DNA of 64,000 bases from an uncultured Clostridia bacterium (GTDB lineage: Bacteria; Bacillota; Clostridia; TANB77; CAG-508): NCBI GenBank assembly GCA_934141555.1, contig CAKPCK010000003.1, positions 1 to 64,000 of the forward strand. The letters run 5' to 3'. Position numbers and translations under genes: made by a program. The notes beneath the pieces were generated by a model that saw nothing but the letters and a program-made list of their open reading frames with translations, was not told the origin of the DNA and did no database searches. Positions within the stretch are counted from its first letter, which is position 1. Each line of letters begins with the position of its first letter. Positions 26,900 through 36,377 of the stretch are shown one piece after another.

Positions 26900-28606
26900 A
26901 TGATAGATTTTAAACAAATAATAGCAGAATCAATTGCACAAATAACAAACATAGAAGTTAACGAAATTAAAGGATTTATAGAAGTTCCAAAAGAACAAGG
27001 AAATGGAGATTATGCATTTCCTTGTTTCAAACTTGCAAAAACACTAAGAAAATCACCAAATGTAATTGCAGATGATATAAAAGCAAATGTAAATATATCA
27101 GAAAAATATGTAGAAAAGATAGAAGTTGTTGGAGGATATCTTAACTTTTTTGTAAATAAAGAAACACTTGCAAAAGAAATACTTCAAGAAGTTGATGAAA
27201 ATGAAGAATATGGAAAATCAAAAATTGGAAATGGTAAAAATATAGTAATAGATTATTCATCACCTAATATTGCAAAAACATTTCATATAGGACATTTAAG
27301 AACAACTGTTATAGGTGCAGCATTATATAATATTTATAAATATTTAGGATATAATGTTACAGGAATAAACCATTTAGGAGATTATGGAACACAATTTGGA
27401 AAACTAATAGAAGGATATAAAAGATGGGGAACAGAATATAATCTTGATGAAAATCCTATCGAAAAATTAACAGAAATATATGTTAGAATTTCAAATTTAT
27501 GCAAAGAAGATGAAACTGTTTTAGAAGCATGTAGAGACAATTTTAAAAAATTAGAAGATGGAGATCCAGAATGTGTTGAATTATGGACTAAATTTAAAGA
27601 TTTGAGTTTAAGAGAATTTCAAAAAGTTTATGATATACTTGGAACAAAATTTGATTCTTGGAATGGAGAATCATTTTATACAGATAAAATGGGTGAGGTT
27701 ATTGACTTATTAGAGAAAAGTGGAAAATTAGTAGAATCACAAGGAGCCAGAATAATTGATTTAGAAGATTATGGAATGGCACCATGTCTAATTGAAAAAT
27801 CAAATGGTTCATCAACATATGCAACAAGAGACTTAGCAGCAATACTTTATAGAGCACGTACATATGATTATGATAAAGCATTATATGTAACATCATATGA
27901 ACAAGTTTTACATTTTAGACAAATATTTGAAGTAGCTAAATTATTAGGACTTGATGAAAAATATATCAAAGGATTAGAACATGTATCTTATGGAATGGTA
28001 TTACTTGAAACAGGAAAAATGTCAACAAGAGAAGGAAATGTAGTAAAACTTGAAGATTTATTAAATGAAGCAATAGAAAGAGCAAAGAAAGTTATAGAAG
28101 AAAAAAATCCTGATTTAGAAAATAAAGATGATATAGCCAAAAAAGTTGGAATTGGTGCAGTTGTATTTAATGATTTAGCAAATAGCAGAGTAAAAGATGA
28201 AATATTTAATTGGGACAAAGTATTAAATTTTCAAGGAGAGACAGGACCATATATTCAATATACTTATGTAAGAACAAAAAGTGTTATTGAAAAAGCAGGA
28301 GGAGTTCCAAAAATTGAAGATGTTGATGCAAAATATTTATTAGATGAATATTCAAGTAAAATATTAAAATTAATATACAATTTTGAAAATATTTTAATAC
28401 AAGTAACAGAAAAGAATGAACCATCAATATTATCAAGATATTTGATAGATGTTGCAAAAGCATATAGTAATTTTTATAATGAAAATAAAATTATTACAGA
28501 TAATAAAGATATACAAAATACAAGAGTATTTTTAACATATGCAACTGGTAAAGTATTAAAAACGGGAGCAGGTTTACTTGGAATACAAATGCCAGATAAA
28601 ATGTAG
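26900..28606 (+). CDS. argS: Arginyl-tRNA synthetase
   Basis: This 568-residue class I synthetase charges tRNA-Arg. The N-terminal additional domain is followed by SSPNIAKTFHIGHLRTT, with the HIGH motif near residue 126. The C-terminal DALR anticodon-binding domain ends in KVLKTGAGLLGIQMPDKM, close to the family C-terminus. The lack of a canonical KMSKS (here TGKMSTREG) is normal for ArgRS. I use the ATG at 26900, preceded by GAAAGGA, rather than an upstream TTG. The next gene starts 14 bases after the stop and is probably co-transcribed. Confidence 0.96.
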   Translation: MIDFKQIIAESIAQITNIEVNEIKGFIEVPKEQGNGDYAFPCFKLAKTLRKSPNVIADDIKANVNISEKYVEKIEVVGGYLNFFVNKETLAKEILQEVDENEEYGKSKIGNGKNIVIDYSSPNIAKTFHIGHLRTTVIGAALYNIYKYLGYNVTGINHLGDYGTQFGKLIEGYKRWGTEYNLDENPIEKLTEIYVRISNLCKEDETVLEACRDNFKKLEDGDPECVELWTKFKDLSLREFQKVYDILGTKFDSWNGESFYTDKMGEVIDLLEKSGKLVESQGARIIDLEDYGMAPCLIEKSNGSSTYATRDLAAILYRARTYDYDKALYVTSYEQVLHFRQIFEVAKLLGLDEKYIKGLEHVSYGMVLLETGKMSTREGNVVKLEDLLNEAIERAKKVIEEKNPDLENKDDIAKKVGIGAVVFNDLANSRVKDEIFNWDKVLNFQGETGPYIQYTYVRTKSVIEKAGGVPKIEDVDAKYLLDEYSSKILKLIYNFENILIQVTEKNEPSILSRYLIDVAKAYSNFYNENKIITDNKDIQNTRVFLTYATGKVLKTGAGLLGIQMPDKM

Positions 28607-28620
28607 AAGGGAAAAAAGAA

Positions 28621-29685
28621 ATGGGAAAGAAGAAAAAAGCATTTGAAATGAATTTTGGAACTTTACTTTTAATCATTATTGGAATATGTTGCATTATATT
28701 TGCGTTTAAAAACTTTTCTAAAGAAAAAACAAAAGCTGAAAACAATTTAAATGAAAGTAATAATTCGAATGGAAATATAGTAGAAAATCAAACAGAAGAA
28801 AAAATATATTCAAATAATGTAATAAGTTTAGATATAGGAAAATTATCAGATTCATGGAAAGTCGTAGAAAAGCAAAATGGATCAATAATATTTTATATTC
28901 AAGGACCTATAAAACAAAATGAAGATGGAACTACAGATGGTATTAGAATAAATGTTTATCTTGAAAAAAGTAGTATGACAAATGATGAATTAAAAACACA
29001 AATGTTAGAACATTCTATATATTCAAATATAGAATATACCAAAACACAGCTAATTGATGATATTCAATGGAGGCAGTTTGAGGCTGAAAATAAAGAACAA
29101 AAAGCTAAAATTTTAGCAATAATGAAAGATGGATATATGTATGCAATTGAAATTACTGGAGAAAAAAGTTTATATGAACAATATTATAATGAAGCAATGA
29201 GAACTGTTATGACAGTAAAATTTGCGGAAAGGATTCCAGAAGAGTTAGCACAGAAAACTATTTATAATTATGATAAATATGTTAATTTAAAGGCAGGAGG
29301 AACAAAATATTTATTAAATAGTTTGAATCTTTCAAAAACTGTAGAAAATACAGGAGAACAGTTGCCAGAAGAATATTCAGAATATACATTTACAGGAATT
29401 AAATATTCCGATTTTGAAGATGCAATGACAAAATATATGACAAGTGATGTGTTAAAACGTGAATTTAGTGAATTTATAAATTATAATGATATTTTATATA
29501 TGAAAGATGTAACAGGAAAGCAAAATGATTATATGATTAATCAGATAACAGAGAAAAGTATAAAAGGTAATGAGACAACATATTTAATAGAAAAACAAAA
29601 CATGAACAATTTTATAACATTAAAGCAAAATATAACATTAAAATATGAAAATGGAACTTGTGTAGTTTCAAATATAGAATCATAG
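28621..29685 (+). CDS. Membrane-anchored extracytoplasmic hypothetical protein
   Basis: I do not recognise this 354-residue protein. The N-terminus is basic (KKKK) followed by one membrane helix (residues 10-30). An Asn/Glu-rich linker (35-60) leads to an extracytoplasmic domain with alternating strands and helices (residues 65-200) and a second region (210-354). The anchor contains a Cys pair (GICCIIF) but no clear lipobox, so it is more likely an uncleaved anchor. It follows argS closely and precedes rsmA. Co-transcription with argS is likely, but the link is probably not functional. Confidence 0.65.
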   Translation: MGKKKKAFEMNFGTLLLIIIGICCIIFAFKNFSKEKTKAENNLNESNNSNGNIVENQTEEKIYSNNVISLDIGKLSDSWKVVEKQNGSIIFYIQGPIKQNEDGTTDGIRINVYLEKSSMTNDELKTQMLEHSIYSNIEYTKTQLIDDIQWRQFEAENKEQKAKILAIMKDGYMYAIEITGEKSLYEQYYNEAMRTVMTVKFAERIPEELAQKTIYNYDKYVNLKAGGTKYLLNSLNLSKTVENTGEQLPEEYSEYTFTGIKYSDFEDAMTKYMTSDVLKREFSEFINYNDILYMKDVTGKQNDYMINQITEKSIKGNETTYLIEKQNMNNFITLKQNITLKYENGTCVVSNIES

Positions 29686-29713
29686 GGCTGAAAAGTTTAA
29701 TTTTTAGCCTTTC
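29684..29713 (+). terminator. Weak terminator before rsmA
   Basis: AGGGCTGAAAA pairs imperfectly with TTTTTAGCCT, followed by TTCT. It overlaps the stop of the preceding gene. Confidence 0.5.
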
Positions 29714-29738
29714 TATATCTTTAAGGAGGATTTGGATA

Positions 29739-30599
29739 ATGGCAAATTTAGTTGAAGAAACAAGAAATATAATGAAAAAGTATGGTATTAGAGCTAATAA
29801 AGATTTAGGACAAAACTTTTTAATAAATAATGAGGTTGTTGAAAATATTGTTAATAGTAGTGAAATTTCTCAAGATGATATGGTAATAGAGATAGGACCA
29901 GGACTTGGAACATTAACAAAGTATTTATTAGAAAAAGCAGGAAAAGTATTATGTATAGAATTAGATAAAAAAATGATAGAAATATTAGAAGATAGATTTG
30001 AGGAATGTTCTAATTTTGAGATTATAAATGATGATGTCTTAAAAGTTGATCTTAATAAAATAATTAAAGAAAATAAAGAAAATAAAAAAATCAAAAATGT
30101 AAAGATAGTAGCTAATTTGCCATATTATATTACAACTCCAATTATAATGAAATTATTAGAAGAAAAACTAGATATAGAAAGTATAACAGTAATGATTCAA
30201 AAAGAAGTTGCAGATAGATTAATAGAAATTCCAAGTGGAAAAAATACGGGTGCTATAACATATACAATATATTATTATTGTGATTCAGAAAAAATTATGG
30301 AAGTACCTAATAGTTCATTTATACCTGAACCAGAAGTAACATCAGAAGTTATAAAAATGAAAATAAGAAAAGAACCAGTTGTTAAAGTAGAAAATCCAAA
30401 GGTAATGTTTATGATAATAAAGAGTGCTTTTATGCAAAGAAGAAAAACATTATTAAATGCTTTGACAAATGCACAAGTTTTCATAAGCAAGCAAGAAGGA
30501 ATAAAGATTTTGAATAAATTAGGCTTAAATGAAAATGTTAGAGCTGAAAATTTAACAATTGAAAATTATGCTGAACTAGCAAAAGAAATATCAAAATAA
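29739..30599 (+). CDS. rsmA: 16S rRNA dimethyladenosine methyltransferase
   Basis: RsmA (KsgA) dimethylates two adjacent adenines near the 3' end of 16S rRNA during late 30S assembly. The 286-residue product shows KDLGQNFLIN at the N-terminus, the SAM-binding EIGPGLGTLTKYL motif, and the catalytic NLPYYITTPI motif near residue 128. The C-terminal region has FMQRRKTLLNAL. I start at the ATG at 29739 after AAGGAGGA, not the longer frame that extends into the previous gene. fmt follows after 21 bases, so the two translation genes probably form an operon. Confidence 0.96.
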   Translation: MANLVEETRNIMKKYGIRANKDLGQNFLINNEVVENIVNSSEISQDDMVIEIGPGLGTLTKYLLEKAGKVLCIELDKKMIEILEDRFEECSNFEIINDDVLKVDLNKIIKENKENKKIKNVKIVANLPYYITTPIIMKLLEEKLDIESITVMIQKEVADRLIEIPSGKNTGAITYTIYYYCDSEKIMEVPNSSFIPEPEVTSEVIKMKIRKEPVVKVENPKVMFMIIKSAFMQRRKTLLNALTNAQVFISKQEGIKILNKLGLNENVRAENLTIENYAELAKEISK

Positions 30600-30620
30600 A
30601 TAGGAAGGAATGTGATAAAA

Positions 30621-31565
30621 ATGAAAATAGTTTTTATGGGAACTCCAGACTTTGCAAGAGATTCATTAGAAGCAATATATAATGCTGGACATGATATTTT
30701 AGCTGTTGTTACAAATGTTGATAAACCCAAAGGAAGAGGAATGAAAATGATTGCAACACCAGTTAAAGAGTTTGCTATTGAAAAGAGTTTACCAGTGTTT
30801 CAGCCAGAAAAAGTAAAGAAAAATGAAGAATTTATAAATGAAATAAAATCTTTAAATCCTGATATAATATGTGTTGTTGCATATGGAAAAATATTACCAA
30901 AAGAAATATTAGATATACCTCAATATGGTTGTATAAATGTTCATGCATCACTTCTTCCTAAATATAGAGGTGCAGCACCAATTCAATGGTCAGTACTTAA
31001 TGGAGATAAAGAAACAGGTGTTACTACAATGTACATGGATATTGGAATGGATACAGGTGATATGATATTAACTGAAAAAGTAAAAATTGGTGAAGATGAA
31101 ACAACAGGAGAGTTATGGAACAGACTCTCAAAAATAGGTGCAAATTTATTAGTTGAAACATTAAAACAAATTGAAAATGGAACAGCTCCAAGAATACCAC
31201 AAGGTGATAATTTTACACTTGCACCAATGCTTGATAAAGAAATGTCAAAAATAGATTGGCAAAATAAATCTGCATTAGAAATAAAAAATCTAGTTAGAGG
31301 ATTAAATCCTATAATGGGAACATATTCATTTTTAGATGGGAAAAAATTCAAGTTCTGGAAAGTTGAAATATTACCAAGTAAACCAGAATATGAAAGTCAA
31401 GATAATGGCACAATTATAAAATCAGATAGTAAAGATGGATTATATATAAAAGCTAAAGATGGTATAATTAAAGTTATTGAAATTCAGGCTGAAAATGCAA
31501 AAAAAATGAATATTGGGGATTTTCTAAGAGGAAATACTCTAGAAGTTGGAAAGAAATTTGAGTAA
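30621..31565 (+). CDS. fmt: Methionyl-tRNA formyltransferase
   Basis: Fmt formylates initiator Met-tRNA with 10-formyl-tetrahydrofolate. The 314-residue protein has MGTPDFARDSLEAI at the N-terminus, the DKPKGRG loop that contacts tRNA, and the catalytic region HASLLPKYRGAAPIQW with the conserved His and the downstream GVTTMYMDIGMDTGD. The C-terminal OB-fold domain is present. The ATG at 30621 is preferred over a GTG three codons earlier because of spacing from AGGAAGGA. No def gene is adjacent. Confidence 0.96.
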   Translation: MKIVFMGTPDFARDSLEAIYNAGHDILAVVTNVDKPKGRGMKMIATPVKEFAIEKSLPVFQPEKVKKNEEFINEIKSLNPDIICVVAYGKILPKEILDIPQYGCINVHASLLPKYRGAAPIQWSVLNGDKETGVTTMYMDIGMDTGDMILTEKVKIGEDETTGELWNRLSKIGANLLVETLKQIENGTAPRIPQGDNFTLAPMLDKEMSKIDWQNKSALEIKNLVRGLNPIMGTYSFLDGKKFKFWKVEILPSKPEYESQDNGTIIKSDSKDGLYIKAKDGIIKVIEIQAENAKKMNIGDFLRGNTLEVGKKFE

Positions 31566-31582
31566 ACATAAGAAATATAAAA

Positions 31583-31612
31583 TTGACATAATTATACTTG
31601 ATATGCTATAAT
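31583..31612 (+). promoter_or_regulatory. Promoter of the lipoprotein orphan gene
   Basis: TTGACA (31583-31588), an 18-base spacer with TGC (extended -10) and TATAAT (31607-31612). The 86-base leader contains ACCT/AGGT modules and a TCACCT...AGGTGA hairpin at 31647-31664. Confidence 0.8.
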
Positions 31613-31698
31613 ATATGGTATGAGGTAAAACCTTATATATGAATGCTCACCTAATTACAGGTGAAAAAAACAACGAACCAAGAATAGGAGTGTGCGAC

Positions 31699-32574
31699 AT
31701 GTTTAGTACTAACATTGTGACCGTTAACAATTTCTACAAGCGTTTGGCATCTGTTTTCATTGCTATTATGATGATGACTAGCATGCTTGTAGCATGTGGC
31801 AAGAAGGAGGATATTGTTCACAGCCAGGAGTGTAATGTTATAGTTGAAATTGGCTCTTCTGGATATAGCTTGGGGGACTATGAAGATCAAAATTTGGTAA
31901 CTTATACATTTTCAGAAGAGGAGTTAGGAAGTAATGAAGAAATAAGACAATGTCTTAAGCAATTCATAAATGATAATGAAAACGCAGATGTTGTAGTTGC
32001 CGAATATTTCTTTGACGGGAAATATGAAGACACGGCGTACGAGCTGAGAGGCTTCTATGCTACAAACGAAAAGTGCTATAGTTATTACATTACTGTTAGT
32101 GCAGGTGATAGTTTGACTGAGGAGCTCTATGAACGGCTAAAGGAGGAGTGCCAAAAGAAAGAAAAGGAATTCGAGTATGTTGTGCTTAACTTGAGTGCAG
32201 AAAATGAGCTTCAACATGGTTCTGATGTTCAAATTGGTACAGTAGAATGGTGTGAAAGCCATATCATGACCAATAAGGAATTGGAAAACAAAATTATCAG
32301 CTATGTCAAAGAATGGACGCAAGTTGATGACATCGAAAGTATTATTATTGGCTCTTTTCACAGGCCTGCTGATGACTCCTATAGTATTTTTGCTAAAGTT
32401 GATGGCAAGTGGTATGAAGGTTATAAATGGGAAGGCTACACCAAGATGCCGTTGACAGATGCAGAATTTGATGAGATTGGGACATTTTCTTCAAAGTGTT
32501 TGACTGAATACTATAACAGTGACTTCTATGAAAAGGAAATGGGGGAGTTTTGGACTAGTATTAAAGAAGATTAA
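31699..32574 (+). CDS. Putative lipoprotein, GC-elevated orphan cassette
   Basis: I do not recognise this 291-residue protein. The N-terminus has a signal segment ending in the lipobox LVAC (about residues 31-34 from this start), so it should be lipid-anchored outside the membrane. The mature part is acidic and may have two similar halves, each with E-rich helices (ELYERLKEECQKK) and aromatic-rich strands (KVDGKWYEGYKWEGY). I choose the ATG at 31699, 8 bases after AGGAG. The upstream in-frame ATG at 31639 has no ribosome site. GC content and codons (CGT, GAC, GGC, AAG) differ from the neighbouring fmt and pilus genes. It has its own promoter and terminator. Confidence 0.72.
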   Translation: MFSTNIVTVNNFYKRLASVFIAIMMMTSMLVACGKKEDIVHSQECNVIVEIGSSGYSLGDYEDQNLVTYTFSEEELGSNEEIRQCLKQFINDNENADVVVAEYFFDGKYEDTAYELRGFYATNEKCYSYYITVSAGDSLTEELYERLKEECQKKEKEFEYVVLNLSAENELQHGSDVQIGTVEWCESHIMTNKELENKIISYVKEWTQVDDIESIIIGSFHRPADDSYSIFAKVDGKWYEGYKWEGYTKMPLTDAEFDEIGTFSSKCLTEYYNSDFYEKEMGEFWTSIKED

Positions 32575-32623
32575 TCTCAATTAGTTTTCGAGGTTCAGTT
32601 TAAAAATCCTTTGATTAAAGGTT

Positions 32624-32660
32624 CAAAAACAGGATTCTTTAAAAAGAATCCTGTTTTTGG
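32624..32660. terminator. Strong terminator after the lipoprotein gene
   Basis: Two 17-base arms (32624-32640 and 32643-32659) pair exactly around a two-base gap and end in T-rich sequence on both strands. Confidence 0.9.
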
Positions 32661-32683
32661 TTTTATTTATAAAACAATATAAA

Positions 32684-32729
32684 AAAGATTGAAAATTGTC
32701 AAAAATTTTTCAATCTCTTTTCTTTTTTT
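32684..32729 (+). terminator. Second hairpin with T run upstream of the pilus genes
   Basis: AGATTGAAAA (32686-32695) pairs with TTTTCAATCT (32707-32716), followed by a T-rich tract. It lies in the probable leader of the pilus operon and could be an attenuator. I see a TATAAT at 32756-32761 but no convincing -35 box. Confidence 0.6.
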
Positions 32730-32794
32730 ATGGTTCTATTTCTTTTATGACTGCATATAATTTTAAAGTAAGTATTAAAAGAAAGGAAAACATA

Positions 32795-33976
32795 ATGAAT
32801 ATAAAAAGATTTTCTAAAATAATATTTAACATTGTAATTATAACAATAACTTTATTTATAACTACAAATATTGTAAATGCAGAAAATGCAGTTTTATTAC
32901 TAAAAACAGAAAGTACACAAACACAATCAACAGAAGAAAAAGCAATTAGTACCAAAGCCCAAAAAAAGAAAAACTATCAATATGTAAGATTTTTTATAAA
33001 TTACAAATCAGAAGCATTAGACGCAGGAGAAAGTGTAGGAGGGCAAGACCCAGATAAATTTACACCAATGTTATGGGAATGTGATGTAAAAAATGCAACA
33101 GCAGATACAAACTATTATATAGTAGGAGAAACTAAAGATAATTCATATAAAGCAGATAAAGAAATAAGAAAATTAGTTGGAGACAAAAAAGATGGTTCAA
33201 TATATCTAGTATCATTTCCAACAGATGAATACATATTTAAAGAATTAAAACAATATGTAAATATATTATCAATAGATGGAAAAAGCATAAAAGTAGATGA
33301 ATTAAATACAGACCATTATGAAGTAAGATGGTATGTATTCAAATTGCATAGTAATTTCTGGCATATAGATGGAAAATTAGTAAGAAAAGAAGGTCAAATA
33401 ATAGTAACAAAAACATTTAAAGGAAACAAAGATGTAATTGAAGAATTAACAGGATATTCATTTGAACAAAATAAATCAATATCAAAATCACCATTTAATA
33501 TTACATTAAAAGGTGGAACAGATATAAAAATATTAAATTTAGAAAATCATGATGATATAGAAAACAATTCAACAAATGATGAATATATATTAACATATAA
33601 ATGGAAAGTGAAAACAAAATATGGGATAACATATACAATAAAAGAAGATAATTATAATTTACCATATTACACTACCTCATGTTCATATAATATACAAGAT
33701 CCTAAAACAACAATAGATACATATAAAAATCAATCTAAAGAAGAAACTTTAGGAGATAAGGCAAGTATATTGGGATATAACAATTATGCTGATGATAATG
33801 AAGAACTATTGGAAGAAAAACAAATGTTAAAGCTAAATTTCACAAATAAGTTAACTCCAATAGATTCATATACAATTATGCCAGAAACAGGAGGTGATGG
33901 AAATTTTAAGATTTGTTTAATAGGTATCTTTTTAATTGGTACTTCACTTATTTTATTTATTAGAAAGGAACATTAG
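32795..33976 (+). CDS. Sortase-anchored ancillary pilin-like surface protein
   Basis: This 393-residue protein has a signal peptide (residues 1-30, ending in VNAEN). A mixed strand body contains a prealbumin-like region, and the cell-wall sorting signal is MPETGG, a hydrophobic helix and the basic tail RKEH. The Met in place of Leu in LPXTG is tolerated by several sortases. It lies 3 bases before the major pilin gene and upstream of a class C sortase, so it is probably a minor or tip pilin. I use the ATG at 32795 after GAAAGGA. An upstream in-frame ATG would add 33 residues and disrupt the signal peptide. Confidence 0.8.
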   Translation: MNIKRFSKIIFNIVIITITLFITTNIVNAENAVLLLKTESTQTQSTEEKAISTKAQKKKNYQYVRFFINYKSEALDAGESVGGQDPDKFTPMLWECDVKNATADTNYYIVGETKDNSYKADKEIRKLVGDKKDGSIYLVSFPTDEYIFKELKQYVNILSIDGKSIKVDELNTDHYEVRWYVFKLHSNFWHIDGKLVRKEGQIIVTKTFKGNKDVIEELTGYSFEQNKSISKSPFNITLKGGTDIKILNLENHDDIENNSTNDEYILTYKWKVKTKYGITYTIKEDNYNLPYYTTSCSYNIQDPKTTIDTYKNQSKEETLGDKASILGYNNYADDNEELLEEKQMLKLNFTNKLTPIDSYTIMPETGGDGNFKICLIGIFLIGTSLILFIRKEH

Positions 33977-33979
33977 AAA

Positions 33980-35539
33980 ATGAAAAAAATTATTTCAATT
34001 TTGACAATTGTTTTATTAGCTATTATTGCAGTATGTCCACTAAGTTTTGCTGCTAATAACTTAACATTAACTGTTACAGGTGATGTAGCAGGAAGAACAT
34101 TATCATTATATAAATTATTTAATTTAACAGTAGAAGATAATGATAATTACCATTATTCATGGGATGGTTTAGCATCAGAGGAATTCTTTACAAGTAAAGG
34201 ATATGCAAATATATATCAAGTATTAGAGGAATTAAGAAATTATGAAAATGATTCTACAAGTTTAACAAATTTAGCATTAGAATATTATAATTTCTGTACA
34301 GATCCTGCTAATAGTGCAATATTAGCAAACAAAACTTCAAGAATAGATATTAAAACAGTTGGAGAAGATGAACGATATGTTACATTTTCAGAATTAGATG
34401 AAGGATATTATTTAGTATATGATGAAACAGAAAATCCTAATAATACAGCATCAAAAGCTAGATCAGCAGCAATACTTTCAAGCTTAATTCAAAGTGAAGA
34501 AGTAAAAATTAAAACAGATGACATCCACATAGAAAAAGAGACAGATGTAACAACAGCAAATGTTGGTGAAAATGTAAACTTTACAATAACAACAGAAGTT
34601 CCAAGAATGATTGGATATGACAAATATGAATTCAATGTAGAAGATACAATGTCAAAAGGATTAAACTTTAATGATGATATAGAAATAACAATAGGTGGTC
34701 AAATATATACAAATGCAACAATTTCTAAGATAACAAATGCAAATGGAACAACAAGTTTAGAGATAAAATTTAATGATTTTATTTCACAAAAAGATAATGC
34801 TGGTGCAGAAATAAAAATTACATATTCTGCAAAGTTAAATTCAGAAGCAGCAATTGAAAAAGACAATACTAACCAAGTAAAATTAATATACTCAAATGAT
34901 CCAAAAGCTGATGGAAAGGGTGAATCAACACCAGATATTGTTCATGTATATTCATTTACATTTGATATAACAAAAAAGAATTCAAAAGATGAAACATTAA
35001 ATGGTGCAAAATTCATATTAAAACTTTCAAATGGAAAATATGCTACATTTGATGAAAATGGAAAATTAACAGGAGAAGTTGAAAACAAAGAAGATGCAAC
35101 AGTATTAACTTCATCAGGAACAAAAGAAAAAAATGGTGTAGAAGTTGATGCAGGAAAAATCCAAATATCAGGATTAAAAGAAGGAACATATACATTAATT
35201 GAAACAGAAGCTCCAGAAGGATATAATACACCAAATTTTGAATTTGTATTTAAAATAACACCAAGATTTAATGATGATGGAATTCTTGAAGATGCAGATT
35301 TTGAATATTTACCAATGTCAAATTCAGCAAATGGATATGTTACAGGAATACAAACAAAAGATGGTGTTGCAGAATTTACTATTGACATATTAAATGCTCA
35401 AAAAGGACTTTTACCATCAACTGGTGGAATGGGAACAACATTCTTTACAACTGCAGGAATTGTTTTAATGATTAGTGCATTAGGTGTTTTAGTTATAAAA
35501 ATGAAGAAAAATAAATCAGTATATTCAAAAGAAAACTAG
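33980..35539 (+). CDS. Major pilin (LPXTG, isopeptide-forming D2 domain)
   Basis: This 519-residue backbone pilin has a signal peptide (1-24). An isopeptide D2-like domain (about residues 185-310, GENVNFTITTEVP) is followed by a Cna-B domain (about 325-450) containing the E-box ETEAPEGY. The sorting signal LPSTGG, a membrane helix and the tail KMKKNK end the protein. Such pilins are crosslinked covalently by a class C sortase through a Lys in a pilin motif. The classic YPKN motif is not obvious. HIEKETD before the D2 domain is a candidate site (inference). It lies between the ancillary pilin and the sortase in one operon. Confidence 0.88.
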   Translation: MKKIISILTIVLLAIIAVCPLSFAANNLTLTVTGDVAGRTLSLYKLFNLTVEDNDNYHYSWDGLASEEFFTSKGYANIYQVLEELRNYENDSTSLTNLALEYYNFCTDPANSAILANKTSRIDIKTVGEDERYVTFSELDEGYYLVYDETENPNNTASKARSAAILSSLIQSEEVKIKTDDIHIEKETDVTTANVGENVNFTITTEVPRMIGYDKYEFNVEDTMSKGLNFNDDIEITIGGQIYTNATISKITNANGTTSLEIKFNDFISQKDNAGAEIKITYSAKLNSEAAIEKDNTNQVKLIYSNDPKADGKGESTPDIVHVYSFTFDITKKNSKDETLNGAKFILKLSNGKYATFDENGKLTGEVENKEDATVLTSSGTKEKNGVEVDAGKIQISGLKEGTYTLIETEAPEGYNTPNFEFVFKITPRFNDDGILEDADFEYLPMSNSANGYVTGIQTKDGVAEFTIDILNAQKGLLPSTGGMGTTFFTTAGIVLMISALGVLVIKMKKNKSVYSKEN

Positions 35540-35557
35540 TATGAAAGGGATATAATA

Positions 35558-36250
35558 ATGTTAAAATTTTTTAAGAAATATTGGATGAACATTTTGTTTG
35601 TAATGATATTTGTTATAGGATTATTAATATTTTTATATCCTTTTATTAGTAATTTTATTAACGAAAGACTTCAAACAAAAGAAGTATCTGAATATGATGT
35701 TAAGATACAAAAATTAACAAATGATGAATATAATTTGATGATTAGAAAAGCTCAGGAATATAATAATTTGTTATTTTCTGGAACATTAGAAGAAAATACA
35801 GAAAAGGCAGATGAAAGAGGATATTATGATTTATTATCATTAGATGATTCAGGAATAATGGGATATTTGACAATAGATAAAATAAATGTTAAAGCACCAA
35901 TATTTCATGGAAGTGAAAGATCTGTTTTACAGAATGGAATAGGTCATATGAAAGGTTCATCATTGCCTGTTGATAGCCCAAGTTCACATGTTATTTTAGC
36001 AGGGCATACAGGTTTACCTTCGGCTAAGTTATTAACAGATTTAAATAAGATGGAAATTGGAGATAAATTTGAAATATCTGTTTTAAAATATAAATTTGTT
36101 TATGAGGTAGATCAAATTCTTGTAGTAGAACCTAATAATACAGAAAATTTAGGAATTGAAGAGGGGAAACAGTTCGCTACACTTATTACTTGTACTCCAT
36201 ATGGGGTTAATTCACATAGATTACTTGTGAGAGGAAAATTAATAAAATAA
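35558..36250 (+). CDS. srtC: Class C sortase (pilus polymerase)
   Basis: This 230-residue transpeptidase has an N-terminal membrane helix (residues 10-32) and a sortase fold with His in LAGHTGLP (near residue 149). The active Cys is in TLITCTPYGVNSHRLLVRG (near 211), with the catalytic Arg in the same segment; this motif is typical of class C. Unlike most class C enzymes it ends shortly after the Arg, with no C-terminal membrane helix, and I cannot find the DPF/DPW lid motif. It should join the LPSTG pilin subunits of the same operon. Confidence 0.9.
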   Translation: MLKFFKKYWMNILFVMIFVIGLLIFLYPFISNFINERLQTKEVSEYDVKIQKLTNDEYNLMIRKAQEYNNLLFSGTLEENTEKADERGYYDLLSLDDSGIMGYLTIDKINVKAPIFHGSERSVLQNGIGHMKGSSLPVDSPSSHVILAGHTGLPSAKLLTDLNKMEIGDKFEISVLKYKFVYEVDQILVVEPNNTENLGIEEGKQFATLITCTPYGVNSHRLLVRGKLIK

Positions 36251-36253
36251 GAT

Positions 36254-36290
36254 AATAACCTATAGAATGAGAAGTTTATAGGTTATTTTT
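36254..36290 (+). terminator. Terminator of the pilus operon
   Basis: AATAACCTATA (36254-36264) pairs with TATAGGTTATT (36277-36287), followed by TTT. Confidence 0.85.
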
Positions 36291-36318
36291 ACGTTTGTCG
36301 TAGAAATAACACGTTTAT
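36290..36318 (+). promoter_or_regulatory. Candidate LytTR operator (direct repeat)
   Basis: TACGTTTGT (36290-36298) and CACGTTTAT (36310-36318) match the LytTR consensus at 9/9 and 8/9 positions. Their spacing of 20 bases start to start puts them on one face of the helix, 11 bases upstream of the -35 box at 36329. Confidence 0.55.
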
Positions 36319-36328
36319 CTATAAAATA

Positions 36329-36357
36329 TTTACTTTTAAAAATATTTATAATATAAA
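36329..36357 (+). promoter_or_regulatory. Promoter of the LytTR operon
   Basis: TTTACT (36329-36334), a 17-base spacer and TATAAA (36352-36357). Confidence 0.65.
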
Positions 36358-36377
36358 TATAATTGTTGGAGGAGAAA

